Origin: Penelope pileata
Taxonomy: Eukaryota > Chordata > Aves > Galliformes > Cracidae
Reading direction: 5' to 3'
DNA: 64,000 nt
NCBI GenBank assembly: GCA_013396635.1
Contig: WBMW01003829.1
Span: forward strand, 1,208,212-1,272,211
Positions within the stretch are counted from its first letter, which is position 1. Each line of letters starts with the position of its first letter. Positions 1 to 55,300 of this stretch are shown here, one piece after another. Position numbers and translations under genes: made by a program. The notes beneath the pieces are model-generated. The model saw only the letters and a program-made list of their open reading frames with translations. It did not search any database and was not told the DNA's origin.

Positions 1-44032
<44,032 letters not shown>

Positions 44033-44123
44033 AGCCTCAACATGCAAATTGAAGTTGGAGAACACAGCATCCTTAAAATGACAGCAAAATTCAAAATGTT
44101 ATTGCTGAGGTAGAGAAGTGAGC

Positions 44124-44166
44124 TTTTTTTTTTTTTTNNNNNNNNNTTTTTTTTTTTTTTTTTTTT
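44124..44166. repeat. poly-T tract interrupted by a 9-base assembly gap
   Basis: A run of T on both sides of nine N (44138-44146), about 90 bases after the PLCB4 stop. The true tract length is unknown. Single ambiguous bases also occur at 1912, 47643 and 56679. Confidence 0.95.
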
Positions 44167-45245
44167 AATATAGAAAGTGTAGCTATGGACCACAGAGTTT
44201 TAAGTTTTGCATTATTTTGTTTTAACACTGGGCACTGAATTTCCTTTGTTGGATTTCCATAAGAATTTCCTTTGTTCAGAAAAACACTAATCAGAGGATG
44301 AAACAAGTTTTTAAACCCAGTCCTGTACTCCTTTCTGTGTCTCAACAGGCAAATTGCCTGCATCAGAATTACACAATTGTAGCCTTGAAAACACAACAGA
44401 TATTTTTAACATCATCTCGAACGGCAACAAAATTGTAGTCAAGTTGTTATTTACCATTTGTGTTCTCATGTGTGATATATTGTGTAGAAACCCCATGCTG
44501 CCAAATCCCAACGAATGACTTGTCAGACGCTCAGCACCTGATGCCATCAAGCCTACTGAACCAGATCTTTTTCTAGGTCACTGTAATAACATTGGTCCCA
44601 ATCGCTTTAATAAGGAGTAGAGTTTGGGCAATTTTTAGTTATATTTCAAAGAATTCTTCAGGCAGCAGACAGTAAGCAGTTGAAAATGGACTGTGTTTGA
44701 AAGTACAATATGTACAAAGTCATCCATCAAATTCATCAACTGTAACAGTAACTTCACAGGGTATTTCTGCAGTCCCGTGATGTCACTCACAAGTGCCATA
44801 TCAACTCTATCATGTCTGAAAGAAGATATATCCTGTGTAAGTTACTGCAATGGTTAGCATGAGGGAAATACAGTGTATTTGTGCCAAAATTGCTCAGTGC
44901 TCTATGGGATTATGTATTAGGCACTTTAAGAAAAGTTTACATCGTATGTTACTTGTACAGAAATTGCATTTCGATCCCGTTGCTGCAGATCCCAGATATT
45001 ACAGTTCATTGTAACTTAAAGATTGTTTTAATGGCTTTTGGCAAAAAGTTTGTAACTGTGAAAATGTAAAAAGTATTTATACACTTCAGAATCACGACAT
45101 TGTAGAAAAAAATCACATATGTGTTGCCACGTGATAAAACTAGTAAACAGAAATGCTAAGAGTATGTTTGCATGTGATACAAACGCTACTAAGACTGTAA
45201 TGCCTACTCTATGACCACAGTCATCCTACTAGCTGGTAAATACTG

Positions 45246-45251
45246 AATAAA
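45246..45251 (+). terminator. PLCB4: PLCB4 proximal poly(A) signal AATAAA
   Basis: Canonical hexamer about 1.2 kb after the stop, with a GT-rich stretch (TATGTGTGTATAT) near 45317 downstream, somewhat far for an efficient site. It may be used for a shorter 3'UTR. Confidence 0.5.
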
Positions 45252-45754
45252 TGTATGGCACAGAACATCCTTGGATTAATTACAAAGACTTTTAGCATAA
45301 AAAGGTCTCTATATATATGTGTGTATATTAATTACGTGGGCATTCTTGATACTTCTAGTAAAAGAAAAGTACATACCTAATTTAATTTTACACAAAAGTA
45401 TTTATGCAGATTTTCAGAATTTCATATCAGGAATAATCTTTTTATGTCCATTAGATACAAAAACAATTTGCTAATGTGTTAATTTGCATGTTTCCAAGGC
45501 TTGCTGTAGTTATATTGCAAAACAATGCATGTAAGCATTCTGCTTGGAATTTGTCCATGCTGCCAATTCAATGATGACTGCATGGAGAACTGGTAGTTTA
45601 GAACAAATCAGATTCCTGATTTCAATGTACTAAGCACCAATTACTTTGCTGTATATGCCTGTACAAATGAATTCTACATATTCCTATAAACAAAGTAAAT
45701 GAAAAGAGATAATTATGTTATTGTCAGTCCTGAGATGAAACTTTCAACTTCTCT

Positions 45755-45760
45755 AATAAA
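45755..45760 (+). terminator. PLCB4: PLCB4 distal poly(A) signal AATAAA
   Basis: Canonical hexamer followed, within about 35 to 60 bases, by a G/T-rich element (GGGGTGGTGTTATTATTG), the expected arrangement for cleavage around 45775-45790. This is the best candidate for the main 3' end. Confidence 0.6.
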
Positions 45761-45785
45761 AACCTTAAAATTCAAACCCTTTAGT

Positions 45786-48550
45786 TGTGACCACAGTGGA
45801 TCGTAGGGGTGGTGTTATTATTGCCTATGACCTCTCAATAAGATGCATTTCCTGAAATAATGTGCATAGTGTAATTATATTTATATCATAGCTTATTTAC
45901 TCAAACGAGTCTTATTTCTTTTAAGTGATAGAAGAACTGTGCAGCGTTGGTCATTGCAGCAGTACACAGCAGCCTGAGTACAGTGTAGCAGCACTACCTT
46001 GAGAACACAGCTGAGACAGAGGTCGGTGAATTATTTAGGTGTTTAAGGTAGGATTTAAACAAACCTGTGATGCTAATTCAGAATTCTCATTTTGAGGCAC
46101 ATAACCTGTGGAGGCACCTCCAGCTCTTTGTGATCCATAACATTTTAAAGACAAGCGTGTGCACACTGAAGCACTGCGCTGGCAGCAGCCCTCCCTCCTC
46201 TCTGAGCATGGCTGTTCCTCTGCAAGGTGCTGGAGGGAGCTGGGAGCAGCAGCCTTCCCACAGCATGCTGGACAGGGTCTGCCAGCTCAAAAAAGGCAGT
46301 GAATTTCATTATTATTTCTTAATTCAAAATATCTTTTAAAATGCAGCTGGTGGAGACAGTGCCGCAAGCTAGAATTTAATCCTGGTGCCTACCACAGTGG
46401 TTGCTAGCCAGTAAGGAGAAAAAAACCTGGTACAGAGGAAACCAAACGGTGAGGCAGTGAATGTCACTGGTTTTCCCAGGCTCCGTTACCAACCTAGCTA
46501 GTGTTGGAGAATCAACTGGAAATGAAGGATGTGGCTTCAGTCCTCTTCCTCCTCTGAGGAAAATCAAATCTCCCTGTCTTAATTCTCTGACAGGTATCAC
46601 ACACATCACGGAATTAGCTGCTTTGGGAGGAGAAGAAAAGACTGTCCACAGCCTCCTTTTGAGTCTGCGCTCACTGTTCAGCTGGGAGCAAGCCATTGGT
46701 CTCAGGGAATGTCTGAGGGAAAATGTGCTGCTGAGAAACCGCAGAGTAGCCTCTGCTTCCAGGCTCAGCTCCCAGAGCTGCTGCGTATTTCATCCACTGG
46801 CAACTTAGCATAAAAAGCAGACAGTAATTTGAAATTAAGTGATGAATTTTGTCAGCTAAGTATTTTGAAATACTGCTTAAGTAGTATTTGATTCAGAAAT
46901 TATTTGAAGTTTGGCTGCTAATGTAATGAGGTGAGAATTTCCATTGAGATGAAATAGGCTAATCAATTTGAACATTGATACTGAGTTAAAGCAGTTTAAA
47001 ATGTCACTCTCCACTGGGGTGATGGATTCCACTTCACTGAAATTTCATCTGGGGAAATGGTAGACTCTCCCTCCCTTCATCTCTTGACATAAATTCAGTG
47101 CAGCTGTGAGGGGGAGAGTCATGACACCCTGCCTGCACTGGCAGACAATTGTTTTTTCACTTCTGCTAATCTGGGGACTAGTCATTAACTCACCTGTGTT
47201 CAGCTGAGGTCTGTTTAACCTCCCCCGTCCCACTTGAGTGCAGCTGAGGTGTCCTGCCAGAGCCACAAAGCACAAACCAGGGGGCTGCTTTCCTTGCAGG
47301 CTCCAGGCACTGTTCCCACTGGCTGCCAGGGGCAGGCACATCCTGGGGCTGCTCAGCCAGAAAGCTCCACTCCCAGCATCTGTCCCTGTGCTGTCACCGC
47401 ATGCTGCCTGCGAGGAGGCTGGTAAGAGAGCTGGCTGGCTGCTAGCTGCGGGGGGGTTCAGTCTTTGCAGGTATGAAGGCTGAGGGTAAGAGCAGGTTGC
47501 CTAGAAGCTGGGCTGCCTCCCTGTGATCTGTGACCGCAAACTGGGCCTCATCACAGTGGTTCAGGTCAGCTAATGCTGTGCTGGCTCCCTCAGGTAGGAG
47601 CTCTCTGCTCAGTGAATGTTTTGGGGCTTCCTTGGGAAATCTNAAATGTTGATGCCAAAGCTGTGGGGCTTGTTGTTCTGGCTCAGGGCTGTGGGTCAGG
47701 CTCACCCCTGTCCCTGGAACAGCTGCTCCCTGCAGTGCCCTCCAGCTCAGGGGCAGCTGCTCAGGATCATATCCTCATTTTGAGGCTTAGAAGCTACCCA
47801 GAAACCTCAATAGTATTTGAAGTTAACTAGGGGGGGCTAGAGGATGAAATAGAGGCTAGTTAAATGCTGCAGCCTTCAGTGAAAGACCTGAAGAAGCGCA
47901 GCACTGAGCTCACTGGAGAAATACAGAGCGGTGCACTTGGAGGGTCCCCCACAGAACGTGATGGCTTTGCTCTTTCAATGGTCCTCTGGAGCTCTGGCTC
48001 TGTTCTGAGGGGCAGGAATGGTTCTTTATCATTAAACAAGATACAGGGCAAAAGGCCAGAATATAACGTTTAATGCGTAGAAAGTAGGAAAGGAACTCAA
48101 CAGAAGAGTTGCAAGCAATCTACGTGCTCCTTCAGAAACTGTTTTTATTTTTGAAGAGCTCTTTCCCAGCATGAGAACCCCTCTGTGCAGGGGGGCCTCC
48201 AGGGAAAGGGTAGCTTCCCCGGGGCAGCAGCCTGCGGTCAGAGCTCACCTTGGGACACTGCTCTGCAGAGCTGGGGGCTGTTCCCTCCACACTCCTCCTG
48301 AACTAGAAAAACGAGTGATGAGTGAATCCATGTAAGGCCACGTGCTCCAAATAGCTGCTGTCTCTTTGGCTTTTTGTGGGAAATGCATATCTATCCTTCA
48401 CAGGCTCCCATTCCTCATTAGAGCTACTGGAGAGACTTGTGACTCCATCTGGGTTGTAAATGCTTGGGTGTGCCCTTCTCCATATCTTTTTGGCTGAGGG
48501 TGGCATCACGCTGAGGTGCCACAAAAGATCCCGACGCGAGGCAGAAAAAC
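45786..48550. other. PLCB4-LAMP5 intergenic region
   Basis: About 2.8 kb. It starts AT-rich and becomes more GC-rich from about 46.1 kb. It includes an AT-rich island at about 46800-47010 with overlapping palindromes (46859-46889). No supported gene. The open frames at 46.1-48.1 kb overlap each other on both strands and look like chance frames. Confidence 0.7.
46859..46889. repeat. overlapping palindromes in AT-rich island
   Basis: AGTATTT (46859-46865) pairs with AAATACT (46868-46874) across a TG loop. The same AAATACT pairs with AGTATTT (46883-46889) around a central CTTAAG. The two palindromes share an arm. Confidence 0.85.
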
Positions 48551-49351
48551 GCTGTATTCTACAGCGGGACAGAGGTATTTCTGTATTGGGGAGCAGCAGT
48601 GGTCGGGGGTAGCTGGGGGGCGGCCTCCCGCGGGGGTGCGCCCTGCATGGCTGGAACCGCCGCTCCGGAGGGGGAGGAGATGAGGGGCGACCTCTGCTCG
48701 GTGCCCACGTGTGCCCGAAGTGCCCCCGCTCAGCACAGCCACTCCTGCCCCGCCAAGCACCTTCTCGCTGCGGCCGCTGACCGCACACCTCGGCTGTGCC
48801 GACGGCCCTTTACGACGGGGTGCCGGCTTTGCGTCTGACCTTGCCGTACAAAACCAGCTGTCCGTTTCGTTCTAAATTAACGCACCGAGCAGCTGCTCGC
48901 CTTCCACGAAATTATTGCCGGTCCGTGAGCGACATGCGCTAGAGAACCCCTCCTCCACCCGCGGCCGCTGTCCTGCTTTAGCTGCTCTCCGCCCTGGCCC
49001 CGCTCCGGCCGCCCGTCGGGGCCCCGCTCTGTGCCGGGATCCCCGCGGGGATCCCCTTAGCCCCTCGGCCGGGGGAAGCCCGGCTCCCCGCCCTTCCCGG
49101 CCCCCGGCGCGGCTCCGCCGTCACGCCGCCGGCATCTCCCCTCCTCCCGTCCTCCTCCTCCCCGCACACCCACACGCTCTGCCCCGTCCCTCCTCCCTGG
49201 CACTCCGCAGTGGAGCGCTGGGGCAGCGTGCGCGGCTCTGGCGAGAGGAGGGGCTGCGGCTCTTTCAAATTGTTTTTCCCTTCTTTTCTCCCCTCCCCTC
49301 CGGAGCGGCCCCTCTCGGAGCAGCCGCCGCACGCCGGGCCGAGCGGGGAGG

Positions 49352-49391
49352 ATGGCCGGGGGGCGCCTCCCGGGGCTGCTCTTCCTCTTGC
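49352..49391 (+). CDS. LAMP5: LAMP5 exon 1 (signal peptide start)
   Basis: 40 nt encoding MAGGRLPGLLFLL plus one base of a His codon. The donor is TTGC|GTGAGT. The start was chosen because the frame has no earlier ATG, its context is strong, and the His at the junction is shared with the remembered human protein. An upstream exon with another start cannot be excluded. Confidence 0.88.
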
Positions 49392-52300
49392 GTGAGTACC
49401 GCGGGGCGCGATGCTTCCCCCGAGCCCTCTGTCGCGACACGGAGCCCCGTCGCGATGCTCAAACAGCCCCGGCGCTGCTCGAGCCCCGGTCCCGCTTCAC
49501 CGCCAGCGGCTGCTCCGTCGCCGCTGCCCGCGTTGTCGCGATAGGGGCGCGCCGTCGCGATAGGGAGCTGCGTCCCGCGGGCTGGGATGGGGAGGGGGCT
49601 GAGGGGGCCCGGGGCTGCACCGCTCAGCGCCTCTCTGCCCGCAGACGCCGCGGCTCGCCTGGCTGCCGAGCAAGAAGTTGAAAACCTCTCCGGGCTCTCC
49701 CCCAACCCCGAAAAGGACATTTTCGTGGTGCGGGAGAACAGGACGACGTGCCTCATGGCGGAATTCGCCGCCAAGTTCATCGTCCCTTACGACGTGTGGG
49801 CCAGCAACTACGTGGATGTGAGTGGGGCCGGGGCCGCGGAGCCGCCGCTCGGTGCCTCTCCCGCGCTGGGGGTGGGCAGCAGCGGGGCCGCGGGGTGCTT
49901 GTGGGGTTCCCCCCTGAGCTCCGTTCCTGTCCGCAGCTGATCACGGAGCAAGCCGACATCCCGCTGTCGCGGGGCGCCGAGATGAAGGGCAAGTGCGGCA
50001 CCAACGAGTCGGAGCTGGAGATCTCTTGGCTGGAGCGGGCGTACACCCTCAAACTCTTCTTCCTGAAGGTACGGGGCCGTCCTCGGGGGGAGGAGGAGGG
50101 GGGAAGCCGGCGATGCGCGGCCGTACTGGGGACTGCTGACCGCTCCTGTCCCCGCAGGAGGGGCACAACACGTCCCGCGGGCAGGAGGCGTTCTGGAGGC
50201 TCAGCCGGATCCAGTTTGCCTACGACACCTCGGAGCGCACCTACTTCAAGGACGCCGTCAGCCGTAAGCACCCGAGGGACGGGGTGGCAGAGCACAGCGC
50301 GAGGGGGAGCGGCTCTGCAGGCACCCTCGTGCCTTTTGGGGCTGGTTTTTGTATTTCGGTTCTGATGACGGTTGAGGAGGTGGGAAAGCAGCGTTTTTCC
50401 GTGACAGCGATGAGAATGGGCATGGATGTTCTTATGTGCATCCGCCCCCACTAGCCTCATCTCTCACAGGGTTTCCTTTCTTTTGGCTTTCCTTTTGGCT
50501 TTATCTCGTTTCTGCTCAGAAGTGAGTCATCTCACACTGAAGATTAAAATTTTGTCATTTACCATTTTTTCTTCTGCAAGATTTTCAAACTCCAGCGAAC
50601 GGTGTGTGATGAGTTTGTGGCACGAGACCCGCTGGATGCGGAGCTGCTTTTTCCCTTGTTTTTTTCCCCCCTCCTGTTTGTGTCCCCAAAACACAGCCGT
50701 GGCAGTACCTCGTCACCCTGTGTGACTGCAGAGCGCTCTGTGCTGCTGGAGGGGAACAAAGGGCTGCAGAGCAGCGGGAGGTGGAGGCATCCCGCATCCC
50801 CCTTGCTGAGCTGTGTTCCACCTTCCTTTGTAAAAGAAACTTGGTATGATGAGAAGCTATTTTCTCGTCATCTCTACTTGGGTGAAATGACCACCTTTGC
50901 TTTTTGAGAAGGGTGTCGTGGCCTATGCTGCTCTGCAGTGAGACCCTCCGGTTGCCTTGAGCGTTCCGCATGAGTTCAGGGTTGAATCGCAGCCGCAGGA
51001 ATTGCCCTTTCCCAAATGTAGGGCGTAGGAGCACGGTCCGAGGCTGATACCTGCATGGACATCAGGAGAAGCCGTGCCTCTGGCTTAGTGGACTTCAAGC
51101 CCTGTGACAGTCCCCAGCTGTGAGCAGGTGACCCCAGTGTGGGTATTGTCCTGGCTACGTGGGGTGTTGTGCAGAGAGCACAGTGCAACCCCGGGAGAAA
51201 TGTCGCTTGGAGAGCACTGGGGCGTGCAGCCGCCATGCAGCATGGCCCACGTGCGGTGTGTTGGCTTGACTAACAAAGTCACGTCAGTCCCCGGAGACAG
51301 GGCTTGACCTGGGCTCTTTCTGCCCCTCGGCAGCGGGGAAGCACACGGCCAGCTCCCACCGCCTCTCTGCCTTGGTCACCCCGGCGGGGAAGTCCTACGA
51401 GTGCCAGGCACAGCAGACCATCTCCCTCATCTCCAGTGACCACCAGAAGTCTGTGCAGCTCTTGCTGTCTGAAGTCCGCATCCAGCCCTTTGACATCACT
51501 GCGGATTTTGTCTTCAGTGAAGGTAAGGTGCGGGGCAAGGCATGTCCTGCATCCCCAGGATGCTGACATTGCCGTGGCCTTTGAGGTCATCTTCATTTGC
51601 TCAAGGAGCTTGGGTCCTGCCTTTATCCCACCACCATTTCCTCCCTGCAGCGGGCTGTCAGTGCTGCCTGCAGTCCCTCCAACCCATCCCTGCATCCCTA
51701 GTCTCCAGCAAGCTTTTGTGAGCTCAGCCCAGCTGTTCAGTCACAACACAATGCAGGCTGGCACTGCATGTGCATTGGCTTTTTATGGCTCCATCAAGCT
51801 GGGCTGTCAGTGGTCCCCAGGGAGCCCCATAGGGTAGGACTGTCTCCCCAGCATCACCAGAGGTGCTCTCCTGCACAGCTCCAGGGGCTTTTTAGAGCCA
51901 CTGCACATTTAGGAAGGACCAGGAAATGCTTGTGGTGAGCATTGCTGGCTTCAGTTTGGTTAATACTCATATCAAGGGTTAAGGAAGCATAAAAGGGACT
52001 TCAGCAAGAGACCATCAGATGCCCTTCTCTACGTTCTTCGCTTAGGTAAGACGTTTCTGCTGTGGTGTTTGCTGCCTTGTTAGATGGGTTAGAGCTCGAT
52101 GCGTGCCTGTGTGCAGTCCCTGTGCTGGTGGCTCGTGGGGGCAGGTTGGTGGTTGGGGACATCTGCATGGGAAGCAGGAGCTGGATGGAGGCAGTGGCTC
52201 AGCAGGAGAAGGCCAAAAGCTTCAGTCCTCAACGTGATGAGCCACCCGCCCACCTGCAGGCCTGCCTGTAGGGGTCATGGTGCTGGAGGGGCATCCCTGT

Positions 52301-55300
52301 ATCCAGGCTGTGGGGCTGCTGCTGGCTGCAGAGAGGGGAGGATGGAGACCCCAAAGGTGCCAGAAGCCCCCGGGTACTGCTGTAGTCAGCATTACACCAA
52401 AGCTGAAATGGGGTGGGAAAGATCCTTTCTCATTCAAGTCTGTAAATGTGAACTGGAGTCTCGTGGGAAGCCAAAGGTGGAAAGAAGCCCTGATGGCAGC
52501 TTTGTCTGGGGCACCGCATGCACCAAGCACTCGGGATGCTGTCCTTCTTCCCAGGTTTCTTTAGTGCTATTTGAGGATAAAAAGAAAGCATGAGTGAGTT
52601 AATGTGTGCTGTTTGTAAGGCAGGGTCTTGCTCAAGACTGCAATGTTGCCATGGGGCAAATTCCTGCAGATTCTGCTTGCCTTTATTCTGAGAGAGGTGC
52701 GAGTTCCTCCTCGCTGGCTTCCACCTGCCTGTTCCACCATGGTGGCTGAGGGAGTGTGAGCGTGTTCCTACGAGGCAGTGCTTCAGTGTGAGGCCCCTTT
52801 TTATGGTATTGCTTTAGCAAAAGAGGTAACTCCGTTATTTTAATGAGATACAAGTGAGATGTGTAATAGCCAAATCTTTTAATAACAGGCTAGAAGATGG
52901 TGGTGTTATTTTCAAGCCCAACATTAAAATCACAGGGCTTTATTATTTTGCACGTGGGAAATCCCGTAGCTCACAATGAAATCCACTGATGACAGAGCAC
53001 TCCCACCCACGGCTCGTGCTCCTCTCCGTGCTGCAGTGCCTGCCTGCTGCTGGGCGCTCCGGCCCTGCTCCGTGGGGCTCAGGGGCTCGTGGCGAGGCCA
53101 GTGCTGGAGGGGAGTAGGTTTTATCCATGGGGACAAATATATATATATTTTCTATAGAAGTAGTATCACATTTTGCAAAGGCTGCAGGGAGACAAAGGTA
53201 GAATTCCACAGTCTCCTGTCATTTTTTGGTGTACCTCCATCCTGCCCCTGTTCCTAGGCATCCAGACTCCCTGCCCTGCGGTTTGGCTGGGTAAGGAAAG
53301 GGTATTTAAAATGTGCAGGCCTGGAGAAAGGTTCAGCTGCAGTGTCTGTGTGCTGCCAGGCCTGGAGAGTGTGAGAGCTCACAGCTCAGTCAGTGAAGCT
53401 CGGGGTTCGTTGCCGAAGGGGCTGCCTTCGTTTTTTGTGCTCCACTCTTTCGGTATCAGGCTGTAAATATTATATTTTGTTGTTATTATTTATTGTTATT
53501 ATAGGGCTTTCTTTGTTTTGCCCAGGACATGTGGAGACCCCAGTTGATGTAGCAATTTTATGATGCGTGTGGGGAATTCCTCCCAAATTGCCTCTCTTTA
53601 TTTGGTGGCCCTGGAGCACTGCAGAGATGGCCGGGACGCTGGAGCATGGCCGTCTGACCGCAGAGCCCTGCGGTCTGCCCTGCTGCCACGCGCGTGGCGA
53701 ACACAATCCTGTGTGGGGCCTGAGAACCACTGCCAATCTGAAATTACAGTAATTAGCCTTCTCCTTTTTGGTTCATTAATTTTCCATTAGGTGAAATTCT
53801 TATTAATTATGAACAAGCTACAGAACACTTTAAAATATTTTAGAGTAGGGAACGAGACCTGCTGGAGCAGAAAAGCTGCCGAGGCACGGGAGGGTCGGGC
53901 TCTTCTGCCCCAAGGGGGTGGGAATGGTCCCACCGTCAGCGCAGGCTGAGCGTCTTGCAGCGATGAGACTGCTTTCATTGTTTGAATGCTTGAAGTTCAG
54001 TGCTAGTATATCTTTTTTTTTCCCCCCTAAGATAGTGCTTCCAACCAGCACGCGTGCATATAAAGGTAGATAGTTATTTACCTTGTTTGATGTAAAAGCA
54101 GTGGAATTCTTCTTCATTCAGAGATCGGGATTTTGTTTTTTGTTGTTTTTTGTTGTTTTTAATGGAGAACCTGCACATTTCTTCAGCTTTAAAATCAGTA
54201 GAAAGAGAACTAAACCGAGAGGGTGAGAGAAGGGCATTTACGTGGGAGAAAGAACCGCGTGGAAGCTGCCGGCCCTTTGGTTGTCACGAAAGTCGCCCGA
54301 AATACTGACACGTGGGCACCCACAGGGCTGGGCTGGGGGCCCGGGAGCTCTCACCCCTCTGAGCCGCCCCAGACAAGGGCTGTGTCTTCACAGGGGTCCC
54401 TGCCCGGGCAGCCCTGCTTTGCGAGCTGCGTGATCACCCCTACCAAGCACCCTTCCCGTATCCAAACACATCTCAAAAATCCATCCTGTCGTGCCAGACT
54501 GGGCTGTTCTTCCATCCATTTTGCAGCCCTTGCACCAGTTCTCAGGCTCACAGTCATGACTGCAGGAAACCGCTCTCTGAGTTTTATTATTATTATTTTT
54601 TCCTTGCTGCTGTTTGTTCTGCCGAAGGATGCTGAAACAAGGAAATGGGCCTGTTGGGTGGTTTCACAGCCTACTGCTGAAATTGGACGAGCGCTCACCA
54701 TAGAAACCAGCGGTGCGTGAGCCTCAGTGCCTCGCGTGTCCGAGGAGCGCAGCACAAAGGAACGGAGCGCACCTGAGTGCCTCTGTCACCTGCCACAGCC
54801 TCTGTGCAGGGCCGGGCAGGGCTGGTGGCCGTGGGGGGCTTGGGGCAGCCCAACTCCCAGCATTGCTCCAACTTCGCATGTAGTAAAAATTCACCGTTGT
54901 GCTTTGCTGAACTGCGGGCACATCTCAGCAATTTGGGCAGATGCTGAGATTTGTGACCCGAAGCCAAATTTCAGGGAAAATGCAATGGAAGGGCTGTTCT
55001 CTTGCAGGAGCTGTTGATTTAACATACATACGTTCCCAGCGTGGCGGTGCTTGGTGCGCTGGCTGCTGGCATCATGCACCCACCTCCCTGCAGGGCTGTC
55101 CCCCTCTGTGTCAGCAGCACAGTGAGCTCTTGGGATGGGAAGTGCCGTCTGGATGTTGAAGGGTAGCATTATAGAGTGGAAAAAAATGTTATAATGTAAT
55201 AGAATGTTCATACAGTGCTCAAGTTCATCCCGAGCCAGCAGCACCCGGAGAGCTGTGGCTCACAGTGGGTGGGTATGTGCTTGGTGCTCAGAGGCAGCTC

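Larger units (their letters stand above)
44033..45785 (+). other. PLCB4: PLCB4 3'UTR
   Basis: AT-rich, without coding character, running from the stop codon to the candidate cleavage zone after the second AATAAA. It contains the interrupted poly-T run at 44124-44166. The end is inferred from the poly(A) signals and a GT-rich stretch near 45796-45822. Transcript ends were not available. Confidence 0.7.
48550..50300. promoter_or_regulatory. LAMP5: CpG island spanning the LAMP5 promoter and first exons
   Basis: CpG density rises sharply near 48530 and falls after about 50300, covering the LAMP5 start, exons 1-4 and intron 1. Immediately upstream of the ATG lie C/T-rich and GC-box-like stretches, such as CCCTCCCCTCCGGAGCGGCC near 49290, and no evident TATA box. 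This fits a dispersed-start CpG promoter. Borders are by eye. The exact transcription start is unknown. Confidence 0.85.

Noticed and set aside
47442..47830. Opposing frames with an ambiguous base
   Set aside because: Both strands are open over the same bases, the codon pattern is not consistent, and no family is recognised.
48915..49544. 209-codon plus-strand frame upstream of and across LAMP5 exon 1
   Set aside because: Pro/Ala/Arg-rich translation expected from CpG-island sequence. It overlaps LAMP5 exon 1 in a different frame and matches no family.
49777..50460. 227-codon minus-strand frame
   Set aside because: It is antisense to LAMP5 exons 2-4 in GC-rich DNA, where few stops occur. 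The composition is Arg/Pro-rich without domain resemblance.
51304..51837. 177-codon plus-strand frame
   Set aside because: It overlaps LAMP5 exon 5 in the wrong frame and continues into the intron. It is a shadow of the real exon.
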